From positions 1 to 64,000 of the forward strand of contig JABBOY010000042.1 of assembly GCA_012927585.1 (NCBI GenBank): a stretch of 64,000 nucleotides of DNA, in the 5' to 3' direction. A model generated the notes under the pieces. That model was not told the origin of the DNA, did no database searches, and saw nothing but the letters and a program-made list of their open reading frames with translations. This DNA is from Glaciimonas sp. Lineage in GTDB: Bacteria; Pseudomonadota; Gammaproteobacteria; Burkholderiales; Burkholderiaceae_D. The position numbers were made by a program, and so were the translations under genes. This document shows, in pieces, positions 9,927 to 20,232 of the stretch (position 1 is its first letter; every line of letters begins with the position of its first letter).

Positions 9927-11180
9927 ATGAATGCACCATTGGAAAAAAGCCTGATCGAGTCATTGAAGGCCCCGCATTTCCCTATTTACATGGACTATTC
10001 TGCAACAACGCCGGTTGATCCGCGCGTGGCTGACAAGATGATCCCTTACCTGCGTGAGCAGTTTGGCAATCCTGCTTCGCGTAGCCACATGTACGGTTGG
10101 TCGGCTGAAAAAGCGGTGGAGGAATCGCGTGCGCAAGTCGCCGCTCTGGTGAATGCCGATCCGCGCGAAATTATCTGGACTTCCGGCGCTACAGAGAGCA
10201 ATAACCTTGCCATCAAGGGCGCTGCCCAGTTTTACAAGACCAAGGGTAAACACATCATCACCGTCAAGACCGAGCACAAGGCAGTGCTCGATACGGTACG
10301 CGAACTGGAACGACAAGGCTTTGATGCGACCTACCTGCAGCCGCAAGAAAATGGCTTGATTACGATTGACCAATTGAAGCAAGCGATCCGTCCCGACACG
10401 ATCCTGGTATCGGTGATGCTGGTCAATAACGAAATCGGCGTAATTCAACCGATTGACCAGATTGGCGAGCTATGTCGGGCCAAAGGCATCATTTTTCATT
10501 GCGATGCAGCCCAGGCAACCGGCAAAGTGGAGATTGACCTGGAAAAGTCCAAGGTTGATCTGATGACCTTTACCGCACACAAAACTTATGGCCCAAAAGG
10601 TATTGGCGCACTGTATGTAAGGCGCAAGCCACGGGTACGCATCGAGGCGCAAATGCATGGCGGCGGACATGAGCGCGGTTTGCGTTCCGGCACCTTGCCG
10701 ACGCACCAGATCGTTGGCATGGGCGAGGCTTTTCGTATTGCCAAGGAAGAAATGGCGATGGAAACGGTTCGCATCAAAGCATTGCGCGACCGTCTGGCCA
10801 AGGGTTTGCAGGAGATTGAAGAGGTCTACATCAACGGCGACATGGAGCACCGCGTGCCGCACAACCTGAATGTCAGCTTCAACTACGTCGAAGGCGAATC
10901 GCTGATTATGGCAATTAAGGATATCGCGGTATCGTCCGGCTCCGCCTGTACCTCAGCTAGCCTAGAGCCTTCCTATGTACTGCGTGCGCTGGGTCGCAGC
11001 GATGAGCTGGCGCATAGTTCGATTCGGTTTACCATCGGCCGTTTTACTACTGAAGAAGAAATTGATTTCACCATTGAGCTCATGAAATCTAAAGTGGCAA
11101 AATTGCGTGAACTGTCGCCGCTGTGGGATATGTACAACGAAGGGATCGACATCAGTTCGATCAAGTGGGCGGCCCACTAA
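9927..11180 (+). CDS. iscS: Cysteine desulfurase IscS
   Basis: PLP enzyme that takes sulfur from cysteine and passes it as persulfide to IscU. From the ATG at 9927 it is 417 residues, about 13 longer at the N-terminus than E. coli IscS. The PLP lysine is K219 in [10 protein letters not shown] and the active cysteine is C341 in [10 protein letters not shown], both matching the E. coli positions after that offset. The C-terminal [13 protein letters not shown] tail is typical of IscS and docks IscU. An upstream start at 9870 inside iscR would add residues unlike the family. Confidence 0.97.
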   Translation: MNAPLEKSLIESLKAPHFPIYMDYSATTPVDPRVADKMIPYLREQFGNPASRSHMYGWSAEKAVEESRAQVAALVNADPREIIWTSGATESNNLAIKGAAQFYKTKGKHIITVKTEHKAVLDTVRELERQGFDATYLQPQENGLITIDQLKQAIRPDTILVSVMLVNNEIGVIQPIDQIGELCRAKGIIFHCDAAQATGKVEIDLEKSKVDLMTFTAHKTYGPKGIGALYVRRKPRVRIEAQMHGGGHERGLRSGTLPTHQIVGMGEAFRIAKEEMAMETVRIKALRDRLAKGLQEIEEVYINGDMEHRVPHNLNVSFNYVEGESLIMAIKDIAVSSGSACTSASLEPSYVLRALGRSDELAHSSIRFTIGRFTTEEEIDFTIELMKSKVAKLRELSPLWDMYNEGIDISSIKWAAH

Positions 11181-11240
11181 TCTGGATTTTTCATATTGAA
11201 ACGTGAAACGAATCAACGTATTGTTTTAAGGAGCGTCAAA

Positions 11241-11639
11241 ATGGCTTACTCGGAAAAAGTTCTCGATCACTACGAAAATCCCCGCAATGTTGGTGCGTTT
11301 GACAAGGGTGACGATTCGGTTGGCACCGGCATGGTCGGTGCGCCGGCTTGCGGCGATGTGATGAAGCTGCAAATCAAGGTCGGTGCGAATGGCGTGATCG
11401 AAGACGCCAAGTTCAAGACTTACGGTTGCGGCTCCGCCATTGCATCCTCGTCGCTGGTGACCGAATGGGTCAAGGGCAAGACGCTAGACCAAGCACTGGA
11501 TATCAAGAACACGCAAATTGCCGAAGAACTTGCATTGCCGCCAGTGAAAATTCATTGCTCTATCCTGGCCGAAGATGCGATCAAGGCAGCAGTGCTGGAC
11601 TATAAAACCAGGCACGACGCACAATCGCCAGCAGCATAA
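11241..11639 (+). CDS. iscU: Fe-S scaffold protein IscU
   Basis: Scaffold on which [2Fe-2S] clusters are built before transfer with the help of HscA and HscB. 132 residues; the ligand cysteines are C37, C63 and C106 with D39 (PACGD), at exactly the E. coli positions, which fixes the ATG at 11241 (AAGGAG at 11228 upstream). The HscA-recognition LPPVK motif lies just before C106. Between iscS and iscA in the operon. Confidence 0.97.
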   Translation: MAYSEKVLDHYENPRNVGAFDKGDDSVGTGMVGAPACGDVMKLQIKVGANGVIEDAKFKTYGCGSAIASSSLVTEWVKGKTLDQALDIKNTQIAEELALPPVKIHCSILAEDAIKAAVLDYKTRHDAQSPAA

Positions 11640-11696
11640 GTATTTGGCGCAAACAGCATTCCCTCTTCCTGGCGGAGGACGGATATGGAGAAAATC

Positions 11697-12020
11697 ATGG
11701 CAATTACTCTGACTGAAAAAGCGGCGAAACACATCAGCCGCTATATCGACCGGCGTGGTAATGGCATCGGTCTGCGTTTCGGGGTTCGTACCACCGGTTG
11801 TTCCGGTTTGGCCTACAAGCTTGAATATGTTGACCATATGGAGGCGGAAGACATCGTGTTCGAATCGTATGGCGTCAAGGTATTCGTCGATCCGAAGAGT
11901 CTGTCCTACATCGACGGTACCGAGCTGGATTTCGCTCGCGAAGGCTTGAACGAGGGTTTCAAGTTCCATAACCCGAACGTCAAGGACGAATGCGGTTGCG
12001 GAGAATCGTTTACGATCTGA
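11697..12020 (+). CDS. iscA: A-type Fe-S carrier IscA
   Basis: A-type carrier that delivers Fe-S clusters to target proteins. From 11697 the protein has 107 residues with ligands C35, C99 and C101, identical to E. coli numbering, which favours this start. The ATG at 11685 (preceded by GGAGGA) would add four residues and is possible. The C-terminal CGCGESF motif is diagnostic. Followed after about 85 bases by a hairpin that looks like a terminator, before hscB. Confidence 0.95.
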   Translation: MAITLTEKAAKHISRYIDRRGNGIGLRFGVRTTGCSGLAYKLEYVDHMEAEDIVFESYGVKVFVDPKSLSYIDGTELDFAREGLNEGFKFHNPNVKDECGCGESFTI

Positions 12021-12105
12021 TACGTTTTGTAGACTGCAGATTACCGCTTTCTACTTCCCGCTTTCCACATACTACTAAAAATGGCGGATATATTGCCCGA
12101 AAACG

Positions 12106-12137
12106 AGCCTGTTGATGTCTGGACAGGCTTTTTTTTT
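12106..12137 (+). terminator. Terminator-like hairpin inside the isc operon
   Basis: AGCCTGT (12106-12112) pairs with ACAGGCT (12123-12129) around a ten-base loop and runs into nine Ts. This is a textbook intrinsic terminator shape between iscA and hscB, only about 20 bases before the hscB start. It may weaken transcription of the chaperone half relative to iscSUA. Confidence 0.75.
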
Positions 12138-12157
12138 GATTGGTGTGCAACTACAAA

Positions 12158-12673
12158 ATGCAAAATCACTTCGACTTATTCCAGTTGCCGCAGCAGTTCA
12201 AAATCGACGCCGGTGCTCTGGATGCCGCCTATCACGAAGTTCAGAATCGTGTTCATCCCGACAAATTCGTCAGTGCTACCGATGCTGAAAAACGGGTGGC
12301 GATGCAATGGGCAACACGCGCCAACGAAGCCTATCAGACCTTGAGAGATTCCCTCAAGCGTGCTGCCTATCTGTGCGAACTGCATGGCATCGATTTGCAG
12401 ACAGAATCGAACACCTCCATGCCGACGGCATTTCTGATGCAGCAAATGGAATGGCGCGAAGCGCTTGAGGATGCCCGGGCGGCCAAGGATGTGTCGGCGC
12501 TGAACCGTATCGACGCCGAATTGCGTACGGTGCGCAAGGATCAGGTGGCACGGATCGGTAGTGCGCTTGATGGCGGCGACTTCACACAGGCTGCGCTGGG
12601 CGTGCGTCAATTGATGTTCCTGGAAAAATTTGGCCACGAGATCGGTGATGCATTCGCCGTTCTGGAAGCTTAA
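12158..12673 (+). CDS. hscB: Co-chaperone HscB
   Basis: J-domain co-chaperone that binds IscU and stimulates the ATPase of HscA. 171 residues from MQNHFDLF. The J domain covers residues 1-75 with the HPD motif at 33-35 (VHPDKF), and the C-terminal helical domain that binds IscU follows. The track-like earlier ATG at 12140 would place six extra residues before the usual start. Downstream, a LysE-family gene separates it from hscA, which is not the standard order. Confidence 0.93.
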   Translation: MQNHFDLFQLPQQFKIDAGALDAAYHEVQNRVHPDKFVSATDAEKRVAMQWATRANEAYQTLRDSLKRAAYLCELHGIDLQTESNTSMPTAFLMQQMEWREALEDARAAKDVSALNRIDAELRTVRKDQVARIGSALDGGDFTQAALGVRQLMFLEKFGHEIGDAFAVLEA

Positions 12674-12696
12674 TCTCCGAATGCGCGAAAGTGACA

Positions 12697-13317
12697 ATGC
12701 CTGATATCTGGTTATTTCTGGCCGCTGCCGCGACTGTGACGCTGGCACCGGGGCCGGACAATATGTATGTACTGACACGCGGCATTACACAGGGTAAAAA
12801 GGCTGGCCTGGTGGCCGCACTGGGTTTTAGTTCTGGACTGATTTTCCATACCTTGCTGGCGGTACTGGGTTTTGCCGCAATGATCAAGGCTTTGCCGATT
12901 GCTTATGACGTGATCCGTTATGCGGGAGCCGCGTATCTGATCTACCTCGGCGTGCGGACTTTACGCTCTGGTGTAATCGTCAACGCAGGCGCGCCTGTCG
13001 CTCTGGTTGCGCCGATTAGAATTTATGTGCAAAGCGTGATCGCCAATATCCTAAATCCCAAGGTAACGCTGTTTTTCATCGCTTTCCTGCCGCAGTTCGT
13101 CAATCTACAAGCTGGACATGTCGCGGCGCAAATGTTGTTGCTGGCAGCATTATTCATTCTGGTAACGCTATGCATATTCGGCAGCCTTGCTTTATTTTCC
13201 GGGATAGTCGGAGCCTACCTGCAGCGTAACGCTTCCGCTTCCATTTATTTGAATCGTCTGGCAGGGTGCGCCTTTATCGGCCTCGGTATCCGCATCGCCT
13301 TGCCGGCCTCACGGTAA
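12697..13317 (+). CDS. LysE/RhtB-family exporter inside the isc operon
   Basis: A 206-residue membrane protein with about six hydrophobic segments and the LysE-family opening (LAPGPDNMYVLTRGITQGKKAG), whose members export amino acids such as lysine, threonine and homoserine lactones. It lies 23 bases after hscB and ends six bases before hscA, so it is certainly co-transcribed. A GTG at 12691 would add two residues. The substrate cannot be read from sequence; an amino-acid or cysteine-metabolite export role tied to Fe-S assembly would be speculation. Confidence 0.88.
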   Translation: MPDIWLFLAAAATVTLAPGPDNMYVLTRGITQGKKAGLVAALGFSSGLIFHTLLAVLGFAAMIKALPIAYDVIRYAGAAYLIYLGVRTLRSGVIVNAGAPVALVAPIRIYVQSVIANILNPKVTLFFIAFLPQFVNLQAGHVAAQMLLLAALFILVTLCIFGSLALFSGIVGAYLQRNASASIYLNRLAGCAFIGLGIRIALPASR

Positions 13318-13323
13318 CTTCGC

Positions 13324-15192
13324 ATGGCACTCTTACAAATCGCAGAACCCGGCATGTCCACCGCACCGCACCAGCATCGGCTGGCGATCGGGATTGATCT
13401 GGGCACCACCAATTCGCTGGTCGCCACCGTGCGCAACAGCATTCCAGAAATTCTGATGGATGCAGAAGGGCGCTGCCTGCTGCCCTCCATCGTGCGCTAT
13501 CTGCCAGGCGCTGAAGTGCATATCGGCCACAAGGCGCAAGCAGCGCAGACCACGGATCCGAAAAACACTATCGTGTCGGTCAAGCGCTTCATGGGGCGCG
13601 GCCTGAAAGATGTCCCGTATGTCGAGAACTTGCCATACGATTTCCAGGATGCTCCCGGCATGGTGCAGATCAATACCATTGTCGGCGTGAAAAGCCCGGT
13701 GGAAATTTCCGCCCAAATTCTTGCCACCCTGCGCCAGCGGGCGGAAGACGCGCTCGGCGCCGATCTGGTTGGCGCGGTCATTACGGTACCCGCGTATTTC
13801 GACGATGCGCAGCGCCAAGCCACCAAGGATGCTGCCAAGTTGGCCGGTTTGAACGTATTGCGCTTACTGAGCGAGCCGACTGCGGCGGCGATCGCTTACG
13901 GACTGGATAATGGCTCCGAAGGAATTTATGCGGTGTATGACCTGGGCGGCGGTACTTTCGATATTTCGATCCTGAAGCTGACCAAGGGCGTGTTCGAGGT
14001 CTTGTCCACCGGCGGCGATTCTGCGCTGGGTGGTGACGATTTCGATCATCGCTTGTTTTGCTGGATCATCGAACAGGCGAAACTGGCGCCGCTGTCGGAC
14101 CGGGATACTCGCCTGTTGATGGTCAAGGCCCGCGAAGCTAAAGAGCTGCTGTCGTCCAAATCCGAGACCCATATCGATGCAGCGCTGCACTCGGGCGAGA
14201 ACGTACATCTGGTATTAAGCGCGGCTAAATTCGTCGAGATTACCCAACATTTGGTTGCCAAAACACTGTCGCCTTGCCGTAAGGCGCTGCGCGATGCGGG
14301 CTTGTCTACCGAGGATATCGATGGCGTGGTGCTGGTTGGCGGTGCGACCCGGATGCCGCATGCCCGCAAGGCGGTCGGCGATTTCTTCCAGACCACGCCG
14401 CTGGCCAATATCGACCCGGACCAGGTAGTCGCGCTGGGCGCGGCGATTCAAGCCAATTTGCTGGCGGGCAACCGTGCTGCGGGCGACGACTGGCTGTTGC
14501 TGGATGTAATTCCACTGTCGCTCGGAATCGAAACCATGGGCGGTTTGGCTGAAAAAGTTATTCCGCGTAATGCCACCATTCCCTGCGCCAGGGCGCAAGA
14601 ATTCACTACCTTCAAAGATGGCCAGACTGCGCTGGCGGTGCATGTGGTACAGGGCGACCGCGAACTGGTCAGCGATTGCCGCTCGCTGGCGCGCTTCGAG
14701 TTGCGCGGCATCCCGCCGATGGCGGCCGGTGTGGCGCGTATCCGCATCACTTACCAGGTCGATGCGGACGGCTTGCTGTCGGTATCGGCGCGTGAATTGC
14801 GTTCAGGCGTGGAAGCCTCGATTGTGGTCAAGCCATCGTACGGCCTGGGCGATGACGAGGTAGCCCGCATGCTGCAAGATTCGTTCGCGTCGGCGGATAT
14901 CGACATGCAGTCGCGTGCCTTGCGCGAAGAGCAGGTCGAGGCCGAACGGATCATGCTGGCAACCCAGTCAGCGCTGGAAAGCGATGGCAACTTGCTGCTG
15001 TCCGATGACGAGCGCACCGCCATTGAGGTCTTGCTGCAAAGCGTGCGTGAGCAGGTGCAGGGCATCGATCATGTCGCCATTCGTGCTGAAGTCAATGCAT
15101 TGGCGCATGGCACTGAAGAATTCGCCGCCCGGCGCATGGATCGCAGCGTGCGTTCTGCGCTGGCCGGCAAGAAGCTCGACGAAATCGCCTAA
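13324..15192 (+). CDS. hscA: Fe-S assembly Hsp70 chaperone HscA
   Basis: Specialised Hsp70 that uses ATP to release clusters from IscU. 622 residues, typical for HscA. The ATPase domain shows GIDLGTTNS near residue 22, the [11 protein letters not shown] phosphate loop and GGATRMP. The substrate domain follows from about residue 400, and the lid is shorter than in DnaK. The operon position and HscB upstream support HscA over DnaK. An internal ATG at 13354 (MSTAPHQH) is an alternative start. Confidence 0.95.
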   Translation: MALLQIAEPGMSTAPHQHRLAIGIDLGTTNSLVATVRNSIPEILMDAEGRCLLPSIVRYLPGAEVHIGHKAQAAQTTDPKNTIVSVKRFMGRGLKDVPYVENLPYDFQDAPGMVQINTIVGVKSPVEISAQILATLRQRAEDALGADLVGAVITVPAYFDDAQRQATKDAAKLAGLNVLRLLSEPTAAAIAYGLDNGSEGIYAVYDLGGGTFDISILKLTKGVFEVLSTGGDSALGGDDFDHRLFCWIIEQAKLAPLSDRDTRLLMVKAREAKELLSSKSETHIDAALHSGENVHLVLSAAKFVEITQHLVAKTLSPCRKALRDAGLSTEDIDGVVLVGGATRMPHARKAVGDFFQTTPLANIDPDQVVALGAAIQANLLAGNRAAGDDWLLLDVIPLSLGIETMGGLAEKVIPRNATIPCARAQEFTTFKDGQTALAVHVVQGDRELVSDCRSLARFELRGIPPMAAGVARIRITYQVDADGLLSVSARELRSGVEASIVVKPSYGLGDDEVARMLQDSFASADIDMQSRALREEQVEAERIMLATQSALESDGNLLLSDDERTAIEVLLQSVREQVQGIDHVAIRAEVNALAHGTEEFAARRMDRSVRSALAGKKLDEIA

Positions 15193-15272
15193 GGCTAGAA
15201 TAACGCTTTAACAATTTAATGCGTCGTTTCCGGCCGGAGACGATAGCTCATCCTATTATCGAGGTAAATATA

Positions 15273-15611
15273 GTGCCCCAAATCGTCATACTTCCCCACC
15301 CGCAGTTGTGCCCGGAAGGCGCGGTCATCGATGCGCCGGTCGGTAAATCGCTGTGCGATGTTTTGCTCGACAGCGACATCGAGATTGAACATGCATGTGA
15401 AAAATCCTGCGCCTGCACCACTTGCCACGTCATTATCCGGGAAGGCTTTGCTTCGCTGGAAGACGCAACCGAAGCCGAGGAAGATTTGCTCGACAAGGCC
15501 TGGGGTCTGGAGCCGGCTTCGCGCCTTTCCTGTCAGGCGCTAGTAGGCGAAGAAGATTTGGTAGTCGAAATTCCAAAATATACAATCAACCATGCCCGCG
15601 AATTGCATTAG
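15273..15611 (+). CDS. fdx: [2Fe-2S] ferredoxin of the isc system
   Basis: Adrenodoxin-type ferredoxin that supplies electrons for cluster assembly. The start is the GTG at 15273 (GAGGT upstream at 15261), giving 112 residues with cysteines C42, C48, C51 and C87, exactly the E. coli Fdx positions; an ATG at 15219 would add 18 stray residues. An extra cysteine at 46 (CEKSCACTTC) is also present in the family. Confidence 0.94.
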   Translation: MPQIVILPHPQLCPEGAVIDAPVGKSLCDVLLDSDIEIEHACEKSCACTTCHVIIREGFASLEDATEAEEDLLDKAWGLEPASRLSCQALVGEEDLVVEIPKYTINHARELH

Positions 15612-15657
15612 TTGCATTAGCTACATTATTCGCAGGCAGGTCAGACCGGAGAACCGC

Positions 15658-15852
15658 ATGAAATGGACCGATACCCAGCGTATTGCAGAAGAGCTTTTCG
15701 ATAAATTCCCGCAGATTGATCCGTTGACGGTGCGCTTTACGGATTTGCATCGGTGGGTATCCGAACTGGATGGTTTCGACGATCAGCCTGAACATTCGGG
15801 CGAGAAAATACTCGAAGCGATTCAGATGGCCTGGATCGCCGAAGCTGAATAG
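15658..15852 (+). CDS. iscX: Fe-S assembly protein IscX
   Basis: Small acidic protein that binds IscS and iron and modulates desulfurase activity. 64 residues starting MKWTDTQRIAEEL, with the usual D-P-x-x-V-R-F-T-D-L motif and acidic C-terminus. Start at 15658 with CGGAGAA upstream; an earlier ATG at 15592 overlaps fdx and has no homology. Last gene of the operon. Confidence 0.94.
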   Translation: MKWTDTQRIAEELFDKFPQIDPLTVRFTDLHRWVSELDGFDDQPEHSGEKILEAIQMAWIAEAE

Positions 15853-15954
15853 ATTCAGCCTAAAATGGCACTGAAATACGCACTGGTACATATGTTGGCA
15901 CATAGCCATAAAGCGTTTTAAACGCGTTCAGTGTAAATAATTATACTATGTTAT

Positions 15955-16013
15955 GTATTTATTTAATCCGCAATATAAATATGCGGTGATAGCCATGTTT
16001 TTATTGATACTCC
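15955..16013 (-). repeat. 60-bp intergenic repeat, copy 1 (minus orientation)
   Basis: Reverse-strand copy of the GGAGTAT-N20-CCGCAT repeat. GGAGTAT reads 16013 to 16007 and CCGCAT 15986 to 15981, exactly 27 bases start to start. CCGCA also pairs with TGCGG (hairpin), and an AAATAC end closes it at 15955. Lies between iscX and the methyltransferase gene. Confidence 0.75.
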
Positions 16014-16064
16014 CTGTTTTTAAAATTACGTAGGAATTTTTCCGGGACTTTTTCTGCGTTCAGA

Positions 16065-16931
16065 ATGGATGATTGTGCAATGACAGATGTAAAGCTCGCC
16101 AGCCAGACGCCTGAGATCCGGCCCGGCCAATCGATTGAATTGCTGAAGGAATTGCATATCCTTACGCGTGACGGCAAGATGAATCAGGATAGCCGCCGCA
16201 AGCTCAAGCAGGTGTATCACCTGTATCAGTTCATCGAACCATTGATGCAGCAAGTGTTGCAAGAGCGCAGCGAAATCCGTTTGGTCGATCACGGGGCAGG
16301 GAAGTCGTACCTGGGCTTTATTCTGTACGACCTGTTTTTTAAGTCGTTGGCCGGCCCTTCACGTATTTATGGCATCGAAACCCGGGATGAACTGGTCAGG
16401 AAGTCCGAAGAATTGGCAGCGCGGCTGGATTTTCCCGGCATGTCCTTCTTAAATCTATCGGTAGCCGAGTCTGCATTGTCCGACTTGTTGCCCGCCGAGG
16501 TCGATATTGTCACCGCCCTGCATGCCTGCAACACGGCTACTGACGATGCGATTCATTTCGGCTTGAAAAAGAAGGCCCGTTTCATGGTGCTGGTACCTTG
16601 CTGCCAGGCTGAAGTCGCTTCGGTGCTGAAAAAGAATAAGGGTAAAACGCTGACAAAAAGCGCCTTGACCGAAATCTGGCGCCATCCGTTGCATACGCGC
16701 GAATTCGGCAGTCAGGTCACCAATGTGTTGCGTTGCCTGCAACTGGAAGCACATGGCTATCAGGTTAATGTGACCGAACTGGTCGGTTGGGAACATTCGA
16801 TGAAGAATGAATTGATCATCGCCACTTACCAGGATTTGCCGCGCAAGCGGCCGTCGGAACGGCTGCAGGAAGTCTTGGCAACGCTTGGGCTGGAAGAAAT
16901 GACAGGGCGGTTTTTTACTGCGCAGTGCTAA
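16065..16931 (+). CDS. SAM-dependent methyltransferase (Methyltransf_32 type)
   Basis: A 288-residue class I methyltransferase. The SAM-binding loop is VDHGAGKSYLGF near residues 74-85, followed by IYGIETRDELV (acidic residue for the ribose) and DIVTALHACNTATD. The ALHACNTATD and VLVPCCQ stretches are typical of the Methyltransf_32 family. The target is not known. A second ATG at 16080 is possible; neither start has a strong ribosome-binding site. Convergent with the thiolase gene, sharing a terminator. Confidence 0.75.
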   Translation: MDDCAMTDVKLASQTPEIRPGQSIELLKELHILTRDGKMNQDSRRKLKQVYHLYQFIEPLMQQVLQERSEIRLVDHGAGKSYLGFILYDLFFKSLAGPSRIYGIETRDELVRKSEELAARLDFPGMSFLNLSVAESALSDLLPAEVDIVTALHACNTATDDAIHFGLKKKARFMVLVPCCQAEVASVLKKNKGKTLTKSALTEIWRHPLHTREFGSQVTNVLRCLQLEAHGYQVNVTELVGWEHSMKNELIIATYQDLPRKRPSERLQEVLATLGLEEMTGRFFTAQC

Positions 16932-16947
16932 TGCTCTGTAAACGTTA

Positions 16948-16983
16948 AAAACCCGCACATCGTCTCCGATGCGCGGGTTTTTT
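16948..16983. terminator. Bidirectional intrinsic terminator
   Basis: CCCGC-A-CATCG pairs with CGATG-C-GCGGG around a TCTC loop, with As before and six Ts after. It serves the convergent methyltransferase and thiolase genes. Confidence 0.9.
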
Positions 16984-17010
16984 AACTAATTACACTTTGG
17001 TAGTAACGCC

Positions 17011-18201
17011 TCAGAGGCGTTCAATGACCGCCGCAATACCTTGGCCGCCGCCGATGCACATGGTGACCAAGCCATAGCGCTTGTTGGTACGAATCAATTC
17101 ATACATGCACTTCACGGTCAGGATCGCACCGCTCGCGCCCAATGGATGGCCCAGCGCAATTGCGCCGCCGTTCGGGTTTGTGCGCGCTGGATCAAGTTCC
17201 AGGCCGCGGCAAACGCCCAACGACTGCACTGCGAAAGCCTCGTTCGATTCGATTACATCCATGTCGTCCAGTGTCAGGCCGGCGCGTTTGAGCGCTAGTT
17301 GCACCGCAGGAATTGGGCCGGTACCCATAATCGCGTTATCGACGCCGCAAATTGCATACGACACCAGGCGTGCCAGTGGCGTCAGGCCAGCGCGTTCCGC
17401 TGCAGATGCTTCCATTAATACGCAAGCAGCGGCGGCATCATTCAAGCCGGAAGCGTTACCGGCAGTCACGGTGCCGCCTTCTTTCTTGAATGCCGGCTTG
17501 AGCTTGGCCAGGCTTTCCAGCGTCGTATCCGCTTTTGGATGCTCGTCGGTGTCGAAAACGACTAAGCCTTTGCGGGTCTTGATTTCGATCGGAACGATTT
17601 GCGATTTGAAGTGACCGGCAGCGATCGCAGCGACCGCTTTCTTCTGGCTATTCACGGCAAAGGCATCCTGCTCTTCGCGCGAAATATGGTATTTGTCTGC
17701 CATGTTTTCAGCCGTGATGCCCATGTGGCCGACGCCAAACGGATCGGACACTGCGCCGACCAGCATGTCGATCATCTTGGTGTCGCCCAGGCGTGCGCCC
17801 CAACGAGCCGACGGAACGGCAAACGCGGCACGGCTCATGGTTTCAACCCCGGCGCCGACGGCAATGTCGGTATCGCCTAGCTGAATCGCATTGGCTGCGG
17901 TAACAATGGCTTGCAAGCCGGAGCCGCACAGGCGGTTCAGGGTCAGCGCCGCCGATTCCATTGCCATCCCGGCATTGATGCCAACTACGCGCGAGACGTA
18001 CATGTCGCGTGCTTCGGTGTGAATCACGTTGCCGCACACGATCTGACCGGCACTCGCAGGATCTACCTTGGCGCGGGAAAAGGCTTCCTTGACCGCATAC
18101 GCTCCAAGGTCGCAGGCTGCTATGTCTTTCAGGGTGCCGCCATAAGTGCCAATTGCAGTACGTGCTGCGCCGACGATCACTACTTGTCTTACGTTTGCCA
18201 T
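17011..18201 (-). CDS. Acetyl-CoA C-acetyltransferase (beta-ketothiolase)
   Basis: Thiolase that condenses two acetyl-CoA to acetoacetyl-CoA, or cleaves the reverse way. 396 residues. The acylated cysteine is C92 in LNRLCGSGLQ, the histidine is in GHPLGASG, and the second cysteine is in CIGGGQG. The size and motifs fit biosynthetic PhaA/AtoB-type thiolases. With two phasins in this window a role in polyhydroxybutyrate supply is plausible, but no phaB or phaC is adjacent, so the exact physiological role is unproven. Confidence 0.92.
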   Translation of the reverse strand: MANVRQVVIVGAARTAIGTYGGTLKDIAACDLGAYAVKEAFSRAKVDPASAGQIVCGNVIHTEARDMYVSRVVGINAGMAMESAALTLNRLCGSGLQAIVTAANAIQLGDTDIAVGAGVETMSRAAFAVPSARWGARLGDTKMIDMLVGAVSDPFGVGHMGITAENMADKYHISREEQDAFAVNSQKKAVAAIAAGHFKSQIVPIEIKTRKGLVVFDTDEHPKADTTLESLAKLKPAFKKEGGTVTAGNASGLNDAAAACVLMEASAAERAGLTPLARLVSYAICGVDNAIMGTGPIPAVQLALKRAGLTLDDMDVIESNEAFAVQSLGVCRGLELDPARTNPNGGAIALGHPLGASGAILTVKCMYELIRTNKRYGLVTMCIGGGQGIAAVIERL

Positions 18202-18467
18202 GTCATTTCCTTGTGATATCTGTAATTAACGAATGATACGAAATATGAAGCGGTGCCAAGGCGCAAAAAATGCATCCGAGCTGATTATAGCGCGCTATAA
18301 AGTGGCAACAAACAAACTTGCCACGGTAATATCGGGTTGCTTATTATGCTACGTTAGCATAGGTTTAATGCGTATAACATTCTTGTGAAAGATAGCATGC
18401 GTTGCGTCAATTTATTGCCATTATTACATCCATTAAACTGGGATGCGCCAGAAAAAGGAAAATCAGC

Positions 18468-19502
18468 ATGACACGACCAACAATCGATCTGCGTAGCGAT
18501 ACGGTCACGCAACCTTGTGCCGCCATGCGCGCCGCGATGGCGCAGGCGCCGGTGGGCGACGATGTGTATGGCGATGACCCCAGCGTCAACCGCTTGCAAG
18601 CACTGGCGGCAGAATTATTCGGCTTTGAGGCGGCATTATTTGCGCCTTCCGGCACCCAGACCAATCTGATTGCTCTGCTCACGCATTGTGGGCGGGGCGA
18701 TGAATATATCGTCGGCCAGCAAGCGCATACCTATAAATATGAAGGCGGCGGTGCCGCCGTTCTGGGCAGCATCCAGCCGCAACCGTTGGCACATCAGGCC
18801 GATGGCAGTCTGGCGCTGGAAGATATTGCTGCTGCCATTAAACCGGATGATTTTCATTTTGCCCGCAGCCGTTTGCTGGCACTGGAAAACACTATAGGCG
18901 GACGTGTGCTGAGTGCCGATTACCAGCGGGCCGCTACCGATCTGGCCCATCAGCGCGGCTTGGCCACCCACCTCGACGGTGCCCGAATCTGCAACGCGGC
19001 GGTGCAACAGGGCATCAGCCTGAAAGACGCCGTCCAAGGCTTCGATAGCGTTTCAGTCTGCCTCTCGAAAGGACTCGGCGCGCCGGTTGGCTCGCTACTG
19101 TGCGGCAGTCGCAGCTTTATCGGTCAAGCCTTGCGCTGGCGCAAAATGTTGGGTGGCGGCATGCGTCAGGCTGGCATCCTGGCCGCTGCCGGCCTGCATG
19201 CGCTGGAGCATAACGTGCAGCGCCTGGCCGAGGATCATGCCAATGCGCAGTTCCTGGCGCAAGGATTGGCAGCGATACCTGGCTTGGCGGTGCAGATGCC
19301 GCAAACCAATATTGTGTATGTTGATTTGCCTTCACAGTGCTTTCCGGTGCTTGTGACAGCGCTGCATGAAAGCGGCATCCTTGCTAGCGTGAGTGCGCAT
19401 ATGCGGCTAGTTACGCATAAGGATGTATCGCGCCAGGACATGGTGTCTGTAATTGAGGTATTCACCGCTGTGTTAGGTCAAACCGACCTGCTCGCCGCCT
19501 GA
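18468..19502 (+). CDS. ltaE: Low-specificity L-threonine aldolase
   Basis: PLP enzyme that splits L-threonine and L-allo-threonine into glycine and acetaldehyde. 344 residues from the ATG at 18468; a start at 18402 would add 22 unlike residues. Family marks: [12 protein letters not shown] at the N-terminus, [22 protein letters not shown] with the PLP aspartate, and the lysine in [12 protein letters not shown]. Stands alone, divergent from the thiolase. Confidence 0.93.
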   Translation: MTRPTIDLRSDTVTQPCAAMRAAMAQAPVGDDVYGDDPSVNRLQALAAELFGFEAALFAPSGTQTNLIALLTHCGRGDEYIVGQQAHTYKYEGGGAAVLGSIQPQPLAHQADGSLALEDIAAAIKPDDFHFARSRLLALENTIGGRVLSADYQRAATDLAHQRGLATHLDGARICNAAVQQGISLKDAVQGFDSVSVCLSKGLGAPVGSLLCGSRSFIGQALRWRKMLGGGMRQAGILAAAGLHALEHNVQRLAEDHANAQFLAQGLAAIPGLAVQMPQTNIVYVDLPSQCFPVLVTALHESGILASVSAHMRLVTHKDVSRQDMVSVIEVFTAVLGQTDLLAA

Positions 19503-19647
19503 TGCGGGAGGCGCAGTGTTGTTTGTTTGCTTTATGCTGCGCCGCACAAATAATCCTGGACAATTTTTTAAGGTGTGTGTAAAGTGTATTTGTGCAGTGC
19601 AGCATTAGTTAATTTAATCGTCCATTTTTATCAACAAGGAGAATGTT

Positions 19648-20214
19648 ATGGCTACCATTCAAGAGCAGTTTCTGGAAGCAAGCAAGTCGCATTTCGAAGC
19701 ACAATTGGCAATGATCAACTCATTGACTGCCAAGGTGTTTGGCGAAGCGGAAAAAATTATCACCCTGAATGTCAATGCCGCCAAAGCCACGTTCGAAGAT
19801 TCGGCAGCCGCAGGCCAAGAGTTGCTGGCAGCAAAAGATGCGCAAGATTTTCTGAAAATTTCCGCCTCCCAGACACAGCCGAGCGCCGAAAAAGCAATGG
19901 CGTACAGTCGTGAACTGGCCAGCATTACCGCTGCCAGCCAAAAGGAATTGACCAAGGCTGCAGAGGCGCAGATTGCTGAAACCAGCGAAAAACTCACCAA
20001 GATGATTGCTGAATTGACCAAGAATGCTCCGGCCGGTTCAGAAAGCATGGTTGAAATGCTGAAGTCTCTGGTCGCCAATACCAATGCTGGTTACGATCAA
20101 ATGCTCCACACCACTAAAAAAGCAGCAGAAACTTTGGAAGAAAATGTTGCCAAGGCATCTAAAAGCTTTGCCGAAGTAGCACAAAAGTCGACTGCCAAAA
20201 CTGGCAAGAAGTAA
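19648..20214 (+). CDS. Phasin family protein (first copy)
   Basis: A 188-residue phasin, a coat protein of polyhydroxyalkanoate granules. It is a soluble, alanine- and lysine-rich helical protein with the Phasin_2 pattern (QFLEASKSHFEAQLAMIN near the start) and a coiled-coil body; the tail KSTAKTGKK is basic. Excellent ribosome-binding site AAGGAGA about eight bases before the ATG and a strong terminator after it, consistent with high expression. Confidence 0.9.
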   Translation: MATIQEQFLEASKSHFEAQLAMINSLTAKVFGEAEKIITLNVNAAKATFEDSAAAGQELLAAKDAQDFLKISASQTQPSAEKAMAYSRELASITAASQKELTKAAEAQIAETSEKLTKMIAELTKNAPAGSESMVEMLKSLVANTNAGYDQMLHTTKKAAETLEENVAKASKSFAEVAQKSTAKTGKK

Positions 20215-20232
20215 TTCGGTTACGGCAACATT

